From positions 1 through 12,545 of the forward strand of contig JAADHL010000078.1 in the NCBI GenBank assembly GCA_013151875.1: 12,545 nt of DNA, given 5' to 3'. Each line of letters opens with the position of its first letter. The stretch's first letter is position 1. The notes beneath the pieces were generated by a model. It was not told where the DNA came from. It ran no database searches and saw only the letters and a list, made by a program, of their open reading frames with translations. This document shows positions 1-7,250 of this stretch, one piece after another. Source of the stretch: Deltaproteobacteria bacterium. Its GTDB lineage: Bacteria > Myxococcota_A > UBA9042 > DTJE01. The position numbers were made by a program, and so were the translations under genes.

Positions 1-541
1 ATACCAGGCGATCAGTTTTGTCGCTCAATGTCTTACCTGTCGTAGTCAAAAGAAGCATGGGGTGGGCCAAGGTGAAGATTTTCTGGGAATCGAGTTCCTT
101 ATAGAGTCGATCGAGTGTTTTGGACAGGGTTTCGGGGAGCTTTTTGTCATCGACTCTCAGCGGTTTGACCGAGGCCAGGGTTACATAATCGAAAGATTTC
201 AACTTTCTTGGATTTGATTTACCGACAGGCACTCCCATTTTGGGGGTTGTCCACTTCAATACGACCAGTTCCTTGCCTGTCAGCCCATATTTCTTTTGCA
301 GCTCCCTGACGGTAGAAAACTCTTGCTTCGCAACCGGCTTGGGCGCGGGGGCCTGGGCCTTTGGCGTGACGTTGGCCGGGGCATTCTGGGTTGTGGGTGC
401 CGGCGCCGGCGCCTTTTCGACCTTGGTGGGTGCTGGGGGCTCGGTTTTCTTTTCAGGCTGGGACTTCTTGCATCCGGGTGCGGCGATTGCGAGCAGGAAA
501 ATTGCTGCGACAATCCGCGTTTTCCCTAGCCGTGACAACAT
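1..541 (-). CDS. Putative lipoprotein with Pro/Ala/Lys-rich linker, 3'-truncated by window edge
   Basis: Read from an ATG at 541-539 on the minus strand, the frame stays open for 180 codons and leaves the window, so the C-terminus is missing. The N-terminus (MLSRLGKTRI) is basic, followed by a hydrophobic stretch at about residues 10-22 and a Cys at 24 in the context AAPGC. This is a lipoprotein signal with a non-ideal -3 residue. Residues 28-72 are rich in Pro, Ala and Lys, like a periplasmic spacer. The visible globular part (75-180) is Lys-rich and holds a segment, FSTVRELQKKYGLTGKELV, that looks like a helical pair. I recognise no family. A GGAGG lies five bases upstream of the ATG. The part nearest the window edge is visibly less GC-rich than the rest of the window. 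An opposite-strand reading of 240-545 is taken as a shadow because it has no comparable start signals. Confidence 0.72.
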   Translation of the reverse strand, partial: MLSRLGKTRIVAAIFLLAIAAPGCKKSQPEKKTEPPAPTKVEKAPAPAPTTQNAPANVTPKAQAPAPKPVAKQEFSTVRELQKKYGLTGKELVVLKWTTPKMGVPVGKSNPRKLKSFDYVTLASVKPLRVDDKKLPETLSKTLDRLYKELDSQKIFTLAHPMLLLTTTGKTLSDKTDRLV

Positions 542-546
542 CTGAG

Positions 547-551
547 CCTCC
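547..551 (-). promoter_or_regulatory. Shine-Dalgarno GGAGG for the left-edge lipoprotein
   Basis: On the minus strand GGAGG precedes the ATG at 541 with a five-base spacer (CTCAG). It supports both the start and the strand of a gene that is cut by the window edge. Confidence 0.6.
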
Positions 552-650
552 AACAAGAACCAACTAGGATCTATCCATTATTTCCATCCCCAGTCAAGTT
601 TCGCGGTCCTATTCCGCCTGACCTTGTTGTGGACCTGTCATGGCCGTTTT

Positions 651-1646
651 TCAATCGGTCCGATCGGACGGGCCGGAATCCAGCCGGCTGATCGTGGAGG
701 GGGCGTACCACAGGCCGATTGCCACCCTGACCAGCAGGATCCCTGTCATTACCGCAGTCGAAAACGCATCCACCGTGGGAATAGGGTCCAGGCCCGCTGG
801 GGCGAATCCAGCGAACAACTCCCTGGCCGCGACCTGGATGGAACCGAAACCCCCGACCGAGATCGGGAGGATGCCTACGACAATCATGATGGGTTCCAGG
901 ACCATCAGGGTCCAGAACGGCACCGTGAAACCAAAGGCCGATAGATAGACCAGTATCTCCAGGAATTTCAGTGCGAAACACGCAGCCCGGAGAAGGAATA
1001 CCCATGCCAGGTCCCCTGGCGAAGGAATACTGAACGCGGACAACATGTCGTGCTTGACGAACTTCAAGAGCCAGGCCGGCGGCCTCGCGAGCCTCAGAAT
1101 GATGATCAGGACGGGTCCGGCCGCGAATCCGGCCACGGCAAACAGTCCCACCGCAAGATTCATTTCCCTGCCCAACGAGGAAAACCCTGAGGCCACCGCC
1201 AACAAGGCCAGCAGGGACAGGGCGGACAGATCGATGAAATTGAGCAGCAGGAACGGACTGGACGAGGCGAACCATCCCTGGCTGGAACGGCGGGACAGCA
1301 GTGTGGTCATCGTGGCAAGGGACAATGCATAACTGACCGCGGAAGGCAGCGATGATACTCCCCTGATACGTCGGAATTCACGGTGCGAGATGTCGATTCC
1401 GCAACGCTGTACCAGCACGCACGCGGATGCGGTTTGCGCCAGGAAGCTGGTGATGTTGAAGACCACGACAGCCCCAGCGAACAGGGCGATGTCGGCCTGC
1501 CGGACCGCCTCCCATGCCTCGGTGAGGTTGGTCGTGGCCAGTAGGTATGCCAAGAGGCCGACGGTTCCGGTCCAGGCGACGGCCACCCTGATCCGACTGC
1601 CTGTTTTTTTGTGTCGATGTGTAAGCGCCTTGTCTTTGGGACCCAT
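651..1646 (-). CDS. Flippase-like / lysylphosphatidylglycerol synthase TM-region family integral membrane protein
   Basis: A 331-residue polytopic inner-membrane protein. Hydrophobic segments lie at about residues 22-38, 53-77, 130-152, 165-185, 213-237, 243-262 and 294-313. The late motif LPISVGGFGSIQVAARELF (260-278) matches the P-x-S-x-GG-x-G signature of the lysylphosphatidylglycerol synthase TM-region / UPF0104 family, which includes MprF flippase domains and AglD-type proteins. The length fits stand-alone members; the soluble lysyltransferase domain of full MprF is absent, so a lipid or glycolipid transport role is likelier than lipid lysylation. That role is inferred. I chose the ATG at 1646 over an upstream GTG at 1685 because AGGAAG (minus strand of 1651-1656) sits just before it and the cytoplasmic leader MGPKDKALTHRHKK is basic. 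The gene is divergent from the Cys-rich lipoprotein gene and transcribed towards the left-edge lipoprotein, 109 bp away. Confidence 0.8.
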   Translation of the reverse strand: MGPKDKALTHRHKKTGSRIRVAVAWTGTVGLLAYLLATTNLTEAWEAVRQADIALFAGAVVVFNITSFLAQTASACVLVQRCGIDISHREFRRIRGVSSLPSAVSYALSLATMTTLLSRRSSQGWFASSSPFLLLNFIDLSALSLLALLAVASGFSSLGREMNLAVGLFAVAGFAAGPVLIIILRLARPPAWLLKFVKHDMLSAFSIPSPGDLAWVFLLRAACFALKFLEILVYLSAFGFTVPFWTLMVLEPIMIVVGILPISVGGFGSIQVAARELFAGFAPAGLDPIPTVDAFSTAVMTGILLVRVAIGLWYAPSTISRLDSGPSDRTD

Positions 1647-1796
1647 GACTCTTCCTGTCTTTCGCGCTTCGACATGATGGCACACTCGGCAATCTGTCCT
1701 GAAATAAAACGCCGCAATCCTGAAAGTGGTCGACGCTTTTCGGCGTTCAGCCCGGCGACGAAACGGCGATATGCGATTTCATGAATAGAACAGGAC

Positions 1797-1827
1797 GAAA
1801 GATGATGTGATGTGTTGAAAGATGATG
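1797..1827. repeat. 11-bp direct repeat, 20 bp apart, in the divergent spacer
   Basis: GAAAGATGATG occurs at 1797-1807 and again at 1817-1827. The copies are perfect and start exactly 20 bp apart, about two helical turns. They lie 56-86 bp upstream of the lipoprotein ATG at 1883 and just upstream of a TACAAT hexamer, where an activator could sit. A second, shorter repeat (TCCTGAAA at 1697-1704 and 1718-1725, 21 bp apart) lies nearer the flippase-like gene. An operator role is inference. Confidence 0.4.
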
Positions 1828-1850
1828 GTGCGATCGCCGTTCGTTTTTCG

Positions 1851-1856
1851 TACAAT
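1851..1856 (+). promoter_or_regulatory. Possible -10 element (TACAAT) for the Cys-rich lipoprotein gene
   Basis: TACAAT matches the sigma70-type consensus TATAAT at five of six bases and lies 26 bp before the ATG at 1883, in the least GC-rich stretch of the spacer. No good -35 box is present at 16-18 bp spacing. Either an activator working through the repeats just upstream is needed, or the match is chance. Confidence 0.3.
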
Positions 1857-1871
1857 TGCGTCGATTTTGGC

Positions 1872-1877
1872 GGGAGG
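1872..1877 (+). promoter_or_regulatory. Shine-Dalgarno GGGAGG fixing the lipoprotein start at 1883
   Basis: GGGAGG lies five bases before the ATG at 1883. It favours this start over the in-frame TTG at 1856, which would add nine residues (beginning MRRFWRE) ahead of a complete signal peptide. Confidence 0.65.
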
Positions 1878-1882
1878 CGCAC

Positions 1883-2860
1883 ATGCGAGGACTTCAGATT
1901 ATCGGAACGACGGCGTTGACGGCTGTGGCGGCCTTGGCCTTCATGGGGTGCTCGGACAGCGGTGGGGTGTTCCTGAACACCGACATCCTGCTGGATACGT
2001 CCATGGATCGGGCGTTCCCGCCGGACGTCACCCAGGACGTCGAGCCCCCGGATCTTTCCGTTCCCGATACGACGCCGGCACCCAAAGACACGTCGCTGCA
2101 GGACGGAATGGTATGCCGGCCGGGTGACACGCAGTGCGTCGGCTCGGTCTTCCTGGCGTGCCTCGACGACGGGTCGGACTGGGATTCGACCAACTGCCCA
2201 ACGGGTACGACATGCACCTTGAACGGGTGCGAGGGACAAAGCGACGCCATCTTGCCTCCCCCGGAAGACGTGATTGAGCCAGCCGATGATGTCGTTCAAC
2301 CGCCGCAGGACAATGGTCAGACGGACACGATGGAGCCCTCGGAGGATGTTCCTCAACCCCCAGAGGATATTGTAGAGCCAGGTTGCGGTGGTGGCCCGCC
2401 CTGTCCCGAGGGTGAGGAATGCTGCATATTGGTAGGCGGCGAGATATGCGCCCCCGAGGGCCAATGCCCGGGGCCGCCTCAGGGCTGCAAGTCCGACGCG
2501 GACTGCGATCCGGGGCTCAAGTGCTGCCCTGGGAATTTTCCCGGCTCCCCGAACCAGTGCAAGACGGACTGCGGCGGCAATCCCATCGACCAGTTGCCCA
2601 CGTGCGATACCGATGCGGACTGCGTGGGCGGCCAGACATGCGTGGATATCATGGGCTGGACCGCGTTGTGCCTGTCCGAGTGCGCCGGCGACGAAGATTG
2701 CGGCCAGAACCAGGTGTGCCAGGAAATCGGCGGGTTCGGGTACGTGCTGGCCCAGGTATGCGACTGCGCCACCGACAGCGACTGCGGCCTGGACCTCAAA
2801 TGCTGCAACATCCCCCTCATCAACCAGCAGACCTGCATGACCCAATGCGTGGGATTCTGA
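1883..2860 (+). CDS. Cys-rich lipoprotein with Pro/Asp/Glu stalk and WAP-like modules
   Basis: A 325-residue exported protein of unknown function. The signal peptide is followed by a lipid-attachment candidate Cys23 (AFMGC; -3 Phe is unusual). Residues 45-75 are Pro/Asp/Thr-rich. Residues 78-116 form a six-Cys module of the spacing CxxGDTQCxG...C...CPxGTTC...GC seen in many deltaproteobacterial surface proteins. A stalk at 124-167 repeats a degenerate P-P-E-D-V-x-E-P unit. From 168 to 322 there are 26 Cys, arranged in modules that begin C-x-[ST]-D-[AS]-DC (202, 241, 295) or CAGDEDC (267). Two modules contain DLKCC/GLKCC followed by a Cys pair, reminiscent of whey-acidic-protein four-disulfide cores. 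Without Cys23 the Cys total is 32, an even number compatible with full disulfide pairing. A surface or adhesion role is plausible but unproven. Transcription is divergent from the flippase-like gene. Confidence 0.82.
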   Translation: MRGLQIIGTTALTAVAALAFMGCSDSGGVFLNTDILLDTSMDRAFPPDVTQDVEPPDLSVPDTTPAPKDTSLQDGMVCRPGDTQCVGSVFLACLDDGSDWDSTNCPTGTTCTLNGCEGQSDAILPPPEDVIEPADDVVQPPQDNGQTDTMEPSEDVPQPPEDIVEPGCGGGPPCPEGEECCILVGGEICAPEGQCPGPPQGCKSDADCDPGLKCCPGNFPGSPNQCKTDCGGNPIDQLPTCDTDADCVGGQTCVDIMGWTALCLSECAGDEDCGQNQVCQEIGGFGYVLAQVCDCATDSDCGLDLKCCNIPLINQQTCMTQCVGF

Positions 2861-2920
2861 TTCGATCGTGCGAAATCGCCCACCTTGTTCCATTATCCTG
2901 TGATACCCTCGGTCAGCAAC

Positions 2921-2952
2921 CTGGACTTATACGGCGCTGGACTTGAACGGCG
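2921..2952 (+). repeat. Tandem 16-bp direct repeat upstream of the hydrolase operon
   Basis: CTGGACTTATACGGCG at 2921-2936 is followed directly by CTGGACTTGAACGGCG at 2937-2952, matching at 14 of 16 positions. The pair ends 30 bp before the ATG at 2983, where an operator or a local duplication in the leader would lie. The first copy contains TTATAC, a possible weak -10 element that the second copy has lost. No terminator-like hairpin was seen between 2861 and 2982. Confidence 0.5.
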
Positions 2953-2982
2953 AATACGGGACTGGCGGCTTACAGGGCGGCG

Positions 2983-4968
2983 ATGCCGGCGACTTGTACG
3001 TGGAATCCAAAGGCACTCCTGATATCGGCACTGGTATGTGCGGCAGGTGTTCAGTTCGCATGTGCAACCGGGCGTTTTGCGCGGACCGACGCGGCCTGGT
3101 GGGCGGCGAATCCGGAACACGTGGGGGCCGCCAAGCAGGGCGGGCAAGCAAAGGTCGTTCGGGAATCGCGCTATCTGCGGATGCGGGATGGTGTGCGCAT
3201 CGCCGTGGATGTGTACCTGCCGGGTGACCTCGCGCCTGGCGTGAAGTTGCCGACCATCGTGCTGCAGACGCGTTATGCCAGGGGCTTTACGATCAAGGAA
3301 GCCTACCGATTTGCCGTCAAGAACCGTTTTCAGGCCACCATCCGACGGTTCGTACGCGCGGGGTATGCCTGGGTCTATGTGGACGCCCGCGGGTCGGGCG
3401 CATCGTTCGGTGTGCGCAGATATCCGTTCACCCACGACGAGGTCCTGGACGGCAACGAGGTCGTTGACTGGATCGTCAGGCAGCCCTGGTCCAACGGAAG
3501 TGTCGGTGCGTGGGGGAACTCCTATGACGCGACCGCGGCCCTGTTCCTTGTGACGAACCGCAACCCGGCCGTCAAGGCCGTCATGCCCAGGTTCGCGTTC
3601 TTCGACGCGTATTCCGAGGCCGTGTTTCCCGGCGGGATCAGGTTGAGCTGGCTGACCGACACCTGGGGCAGGCTGGCCGACGCGCTGGACAGGAACGCCA
3701 TCCAGGATTTCATGGGGGTCAAGGCGCTCATGGCGCTCGAGGGGATTCGCCCGGTGGACGCGGACCCGGATGGGCGGATGTTGTCGCAGGCGGTCAAGGA
3801 GCACGCTGGAAACGGGGATGTGCGCGGTCTGGTTGACGGCATCGCCTTTCGGGACGACGAATCACCGGCCGCCCCGGGTCTGACCCTGGATGCGATCAGC
3901 CCGGCCTCCAGGCTTGAAGACCTGAACCGCGCCGACACGATCCCTTATCTGTACACGGGCTGGTTCGACGCGGCGTTCCTGATGTCCGGAATCCATCTGT
4001 TCATGAACCTGGAACACCCAGGAAGGAAACTGACCATTGGGCCTTGGGACCACGGCGGCTGGCACAATATCAGCCCGTGCGCCCGCCATCGCAAGCCCAG
4101 GTTCGACCATGACGGTGAGGCATTGCGCTTCTTCGACCAGGCGCTCAAGGGTCGGGATACCGGCATCCAGCGCGAGAAGCCGGTCCATTACTACACCATG
4201 TGCGAAGAGCGCTGGAAGGCCGCCGACACCTGGCCGCCGCCCGGCACGGTGCCCACTGACTGGTACTTCGGGGCCGAAGGTCTCCTGAACACGGAACCAC
4301 CTGAAGACGATATCGCGTTCGACGGGTACGAGGTGGACCTCAAGGCGGGCACCGGCAATCGCGCCAGGTGGAACTCGCTGGTCAACCTGGATCACCTGGC
4401 CATCCGCTATCCGTTTCGCGCCTTGCGGGACAGGAGGCTTCTGGTCTATCAGTCGCCGCCGTTGGACGCTGACGTGGAAGTGACCGGGCACCCGAAGGCG
4501 ACCCTGTACGTGACCTCGACAACCGGGGACGGTAATTTTTTTGTGTATCTGGAGGACGTCAACGAAGCAGGGATGGTTGCGTACGTGACCGAGGGCATGC
4601 TTCGCGCCGCTGACCGGAAGATTGCCGCAGGCGCAACCCAGTGGGCGTCGCCCGTACCATTTCACTCGTTCAGGCGCGCGGATGCCGCGCCATTGCCCGG
4701 GGACCGCCCCGTAAAGCTCGCTTTCGGCCTGTATCCCACGTCATACCTGTTCCGCAAAGGGCACCGCATCAGGGTGGCGCTGGCCGGCGCCGACGCGGAC
4801 CACTTTGCCAATCAGCCGGGCGCGACGCCCACGTTCAGGTACTACAGGTCCAAGGGGCTGTCATCGCGCATCGAACTGCCGGTCATGCCCCCAAAGGCAT
4901 CAATGTCGCAGTTGACCGAACAAGATTGGGTCCTAAAAGAGGGATACCAGAAAGAGGAGTCCAGATGA
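2983..4968 (+). CDS. CocE/NonD family alpha/beta hydrolase (S15 X-Pro dipeptidyl-peptidase-like), exported
   Basis: A 661-residue serine hydrolase. The alpha/beta-hydrolase domain starts near residue 65 (MRDGVRIAVDVYLPGD, the usual family opening). The catalytic triad is readable: Ser180 in GAWGNSYDA, Asp329 in YTGWFDA and His357 in IGPWDHGG. The PWDHGG and GWFD motifs are hallmarks of the CocE/alpha-amino-acid ester hydrolase/glutaryl-7-ACA acylase group. Residues from about 430 to the end form the beta-rich C-terminal X-Pro-DAP-like domain. The family hydrolyses esters or amides of small acylated compounds; the substrate here is unknown. Residues 8-26 look like a signal peptide. Cys27 follows it, but the -3 residue Gln makes a lipobox doubtful. 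ATG 2983 is the only usable start, since an in-frame stop lies at 2944-2946. The stop overlaps the next start by 4 bp, so the two genes are probably translationally coupled. Confidence 0.88.
   Translation: MPATCTWNPKALLISALVCAAGVQFACATGRFARTDAAWWAANPEHVGAAKQGGQAKVVRESRYLRMRDGVRIAVDVYLPGDLAPGVKLPTIVLQTRYARGFTIKEAYRFAVKNRFQATIRRFVRAGYAWVYVDARGSGASFGVRRYPFTHDEVLDGNEVVDWIVRQPWSNGSVGAWGNSYDATAALFLVTNRNPAVKAVMPRFAFFDAYSEAVFPGGIRLSWLTDTWGRLADALDRNAIQDFMGVKALMALEGIRPVDADPDGRMLSQAVKEHAGNGDVRGLVDGIAFRDDESPAAPGLTLDAISPASRLEDLNRADTIPYLYTGWFDAAFLMSGIHLFMNLEHPGRKLTIGPWDHGGWHNISPCARHRKPRFDHDGEALRFFDQALKGRDTGIQREKPVHYYTMCEERWKAADTWPPPGTVPTDWYFGAEGLLNTEPPEDDIAFDGYEVDLKAGTGNRARWNSLVNLDHLAIRYPFRALRDRRLLVYQSPPLDADVEVTGHPKATLYVTSTTGDGNFFVYLEDVNEAGMVAYVTEGMLRAADRKIAAGATQWASPVPFHSFRRADAAPLPGDRPVKLAFGLYPTSYLFRKGHRIRVALAGADADHFANQPGATPTFRYYRSKGLSSRIELPVMPPKASMSQLTEQDWVLKEGYQKEESR
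4953..4959 (+). promoter_or_regulatory. Shine-Dalgarno AGAGGAG that fixes the C45-like gene start at 4965
   Basis: AGAGGAG lies inside the end of the upstream gene, five bases before ATG 4965. It excludes the longer in-frame reading from 4641, which would place about 108 residues ahead of a complete lipoprotein signal. Confidence 0.7.
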
Positions 4969-7250
4969 AAGCGAAGCGGTACGGACTGGCGGGCCTCCTT
5001 GCTGTGATCGCATTGACGATGACCGCGTTGACGTCGTGCGATACAGCTCAGGAGCCGTCCTACGTGCATATTGCCGTGCTGAAGGGCAGCGCCTATGAAC
5101 GGGGCCTGGAGCACGGCCGCCTGTTCAGCGCGGATATAAAGTCCCTTTACACGAGGCTGTTGACCGCTTCCATTCTGCCGTTTCTGAACCGCGAGCAGAT
5201 CAACATCGCGCCCATCCTGAACGTGTACAACGAGCAGAAATACCGGGATGGGACGTTCGCCTACCAGATGCTTCTGGAGAGCGGCCGCCATCTCTACGAC
5301 AACTTCATGCCGGAGGACGTACGACAGGAAATAAAGGGCATCGCGGACGGATCCGGCCTCGATTTCGACAAGGTGCTGGTGCTGAACACGTTCGTGGACA
5401 CGATGATGGCGTTTCGGGCGGTCGTCATATTCATCAAGTACATCCAGACGCCCCATGTGAGGTCCCTTGAGTTCACTGGGGTGGCTGGTGATTCGGTGGA
5501 CAACGACGACGACGGGGAAACGGACGAGGAGGACGAAGGCGTGATGGACGGCCTGTCTCCTTCCCTGTGGGCCTCCATGCTGGAGGTGCCCACGGACGCG
5601 TCCATCCATATCGTGTACGAAGACGCGGTCCTGGGCGGCTTGACCTGTCCGGACCCCCGTAACATCGATCCGATAGGCGAAATGGAGGTGGAGTCGCGCT
5701 GCGTGCATGCCGAGTGTATCCGGCCGGAGTGCGCGGGAATGCCTCTGCTGGGCCGCGACTGTCTGAATGAAATCGCCGGGGAATGCCTGTTTCCCAGGCT
5801 CAGCGGCCAGTGTTTCGACCCCGACTGCATCGAGATGGCGGACCCGGGTTGCGTTGACATGGATTCGATCCGCATACGCGTGAACGATACCCAGTACGTG
5901 GCGTCCGACGCCGCCATCAAGGCAAAGCGCCTGCCCTGGGAGGGCGACAAGCCATCGCCGGGCAGGGCCCCGGAAACCAATCCTCACCGCCTGGAATGCC
6001 AGGGACCGGTTGACGTGGTGTTCACGCCACCGGATGGTTTCGAGCCGGCTTCCGTTGTGTCGATCCTGTTGCAGGTAGGGGACATGTCGCCCATCTACAG
6101 TCCGGCCCCGTTCCATTCCCGCTACATGAGGGACGAGAGGATCACGTTCACGACCAAGGGGTACGCGGCCAGGACCGGCAAAGGGGATCACTTGTACGAT
6201 ATCGGGAACCTGGGCGTGGATGACGGCTCCACGCAGCCGCCCGCGATCAGCTTTGCGGTCAGGGGCGGCGCGACGCCGGAAGGCAGAACGCTTTTGGCCC
6301 AGCATTTCGCCCTGCTGGACTCGGACATGGTCCACGAGCACTCGGCCTTGCTGGTCCATGTGCCGGACAAGGGCCACCCCTATGTCCTGTTGACCTGGAC
6401 CGGGCTGGTGTGGGGCTTTTCGGGCATGAACGACCAGGGGCTCGCCTACGCGGTGAATACCTCGGATTCGCTGGACAGCCCACTTGTGGGGGGCATGCTG
6501 GAAGACATATTGAAGCCCGAAAACCTCATGGCCCTGATGGAGCACCCTGACCTGGTTGGACTGGCGCAGGTGCTCAAGGAAAGGCAGTTGCTGGCGACCG
6601 GGTTGCCTGCGGGGGTCGCGGGGCATGAACTGCTTACGGGCTCGGCGTCGGTCAAGGAGGCGGAAGACTTTCTTTACCGTTCGCAGACCACGTTCGGCTG
6701 GAACTTTCTGCTGGCGGACGCGGCGGGCAATCTGGCGGCGGTGGAGGTGGATTCAGCGGTCCAGGACGACTCCGGAGGTCCAGGGTCGACACCGGTCCAG
6801 GACAGGGACGGGTTCAATTTCTACACGCCGGACACCAGCGATCCGGCCAATGTGGCCCCTGACGGCCGGCCCTGGGCCAGCGAGGGCCCGGACGACCTGC
6901 GCATGACCTCGTTTTTTCGCAAAAATACGCTGGACATGGAGCCGTTGCCTTTCATGGGCATGTTCTCGCCCATCCCCCAAAACGTCTGGACCGGGATGTA
7001 CTTTCGCTCGGTCAGGGCCTGGCACATCCTGGGAGACAGGATCCGGGAGTCCCTTGGCCGGATCGACGTGGATCACGCCATCGAGATCCTGAGGACGCCC
7101 GATCTGGTGGATCACCGCGATTCCATGAACGCCGTCGTCTTTGAACCGGCCGCGCGCAGGCTGCACTGGGCGATGGGAGTGGAGCCGGCCACGGACGCGG
7201 AATTCAAGGTGTTCGATCTGGGCGAGGCCTTGAAGGGGGTGGCGCAATGA
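4965..7250 (+). CDS. Lipoprotein related to C45 acyltransferase/Ntn hydrolases, with large insertion and missing nucleophile Cys
   Basis: A 761-residue protein with a textbook lipoprotein signal ending ALTSC (Cys25). Residues 35-60 (VLKGSAYERGLEHGRLFS) and 120-145 (IKGIADGSGLDFDKVLVLNTF) match the N-terminal part of the C45 / acyl-CoA:6-aminopenicillanate acyltransferase family. The family core resumes at 427-500: ISFAVRGGATPEGRTLLAQ, then a WTGLVWGFSGMNDQGLAYAVN block typical of the fold. At the position where members have a Cys in a C-S-x-F context, this protein has Ala427 (AISF), so autoproteolysis and catalysis are doubtful. Between the two core parts lies an insertion of about 255 residues. 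It has an Asp-rich motif at 175-191 (VDNDDDGETDEEDEG), a Cys-rich patch (228-296, ten Cys) and a probable beta-sandwich (305-400). Overlaps with both neighbours are ATGA type. The protein is possibly a non-catalytic binding partner of the upstream hydrolase; this is inference. Confidence 0.8.
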   Translation: MKAKRYGLAGLLAVIALTMTALTSCDTAQEPSYVHIAVLKGSAYERGLEHGRLFSADIKSLYTRLLTASILPFLNREQINIAPILNVYNEQKYRDGTFAYQMLLESGRHLYDNFMPEDVRQEIKGIADGSGLDFDKVLVLNTFVDTMMAFRAVVIFIKYIQTPHVRSLEFTGVAGDSVDNDDDGETDEEDEGVMDGLSPSLWASMLEVPTDASIHIVYEDAVLGGLTCPDPRNIDPIGEMEVESRCVHAECIRPECAGMPLLGRDCLNEIAGECLFPRLSGQCFDPDCIEMADPGCVDMDSIRIRVNDTQYVASDAAIKAKRLPWEGDKPSPGRAPETNPHRLECQGPVDVVFTPPDGFEPASVVSILLQVGDMSPIYSPAPFHSRYMRDERITFTTKGYAARTGKGDHLYDIGNLGVDDGSTQPPAISFAVRGGATPEGRTLLAQHFALLDSDMVHEHSALLVHVPDKGHPYVLLTWTGLVWGFSGMNDQGLAYAVNTSDSLDSPLVGGMLEDILKPENLMALMEHPDLVGLAQVLKERQLLATGLPAGVAGHELLTGSASVKEAEDFLYRSQTTFGWNFLLADAAGNLAAVEVDSAVQDDSGGPGSTPVQDRDGFNFYTPDTSDPANVAPDGRPWASEGPDDLRMTSFFRKNTLDMEPLPFMGMFSPIPQNVWTGMYFRSVRAWHILGDRIRESLGRIDVDHAIEILRTPDLVDHRDSMNAVVFEPAARRLHWAMGVEPATDAEFKVFDLGEALKGVAQ

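Noticed and set aside
240..545. Plus-strand frame of 101 codons over the left-edge lipoprotein
   Set aside because: The minus strand offers a Shine-Dalgarno, signal peptide and lipid Cys; the Gly/Ala/Phe-rich plus reading is the complement of the Pro/Ala/Lys linker.
658..669. 12-bp perfect palindrome GTCCGATCGGAC next to the stop of the flippase-like gene, considered as a terminator
   Set aside because: On the transcribed minus strand it is followed by an A-rich run instead of T residues, it has no loop, and it lies inside the last codons. It does not fit an intrinsic terminator.
1830..1837. GCGATCGC palindrome in the divergent spacer
   Set aside because: A single 8-bp palindrome in GC-rich DNA is expected by chance; there is no second copy or pairing with another signal.
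1307..2893. Long minus-strand open frame (528 codons) spanning the divergent spacer and the Cys-rich lipoprotein gene
   Set aside because: It runs antisense through two better-supported genes and the spacer, lacks any recognisable domain, and is typical of stop-poor antisense frames in GC-rich DNA.
4641..4964. Upstream extension of the C45-like gene to a start at 4641
   Set aside because: It would lie within the end of the hydrolase gene in another frame and bury a complete lipoprotein signal and Shine-Dalgarno.
4842..6626. 594-codon minus-strand open frame opposite the C45-like gene
   Set aside because: The sense strand has a lipobox, family motifs and operon overlaps. The antisense product is His/Arg/Val-rich with no domain.
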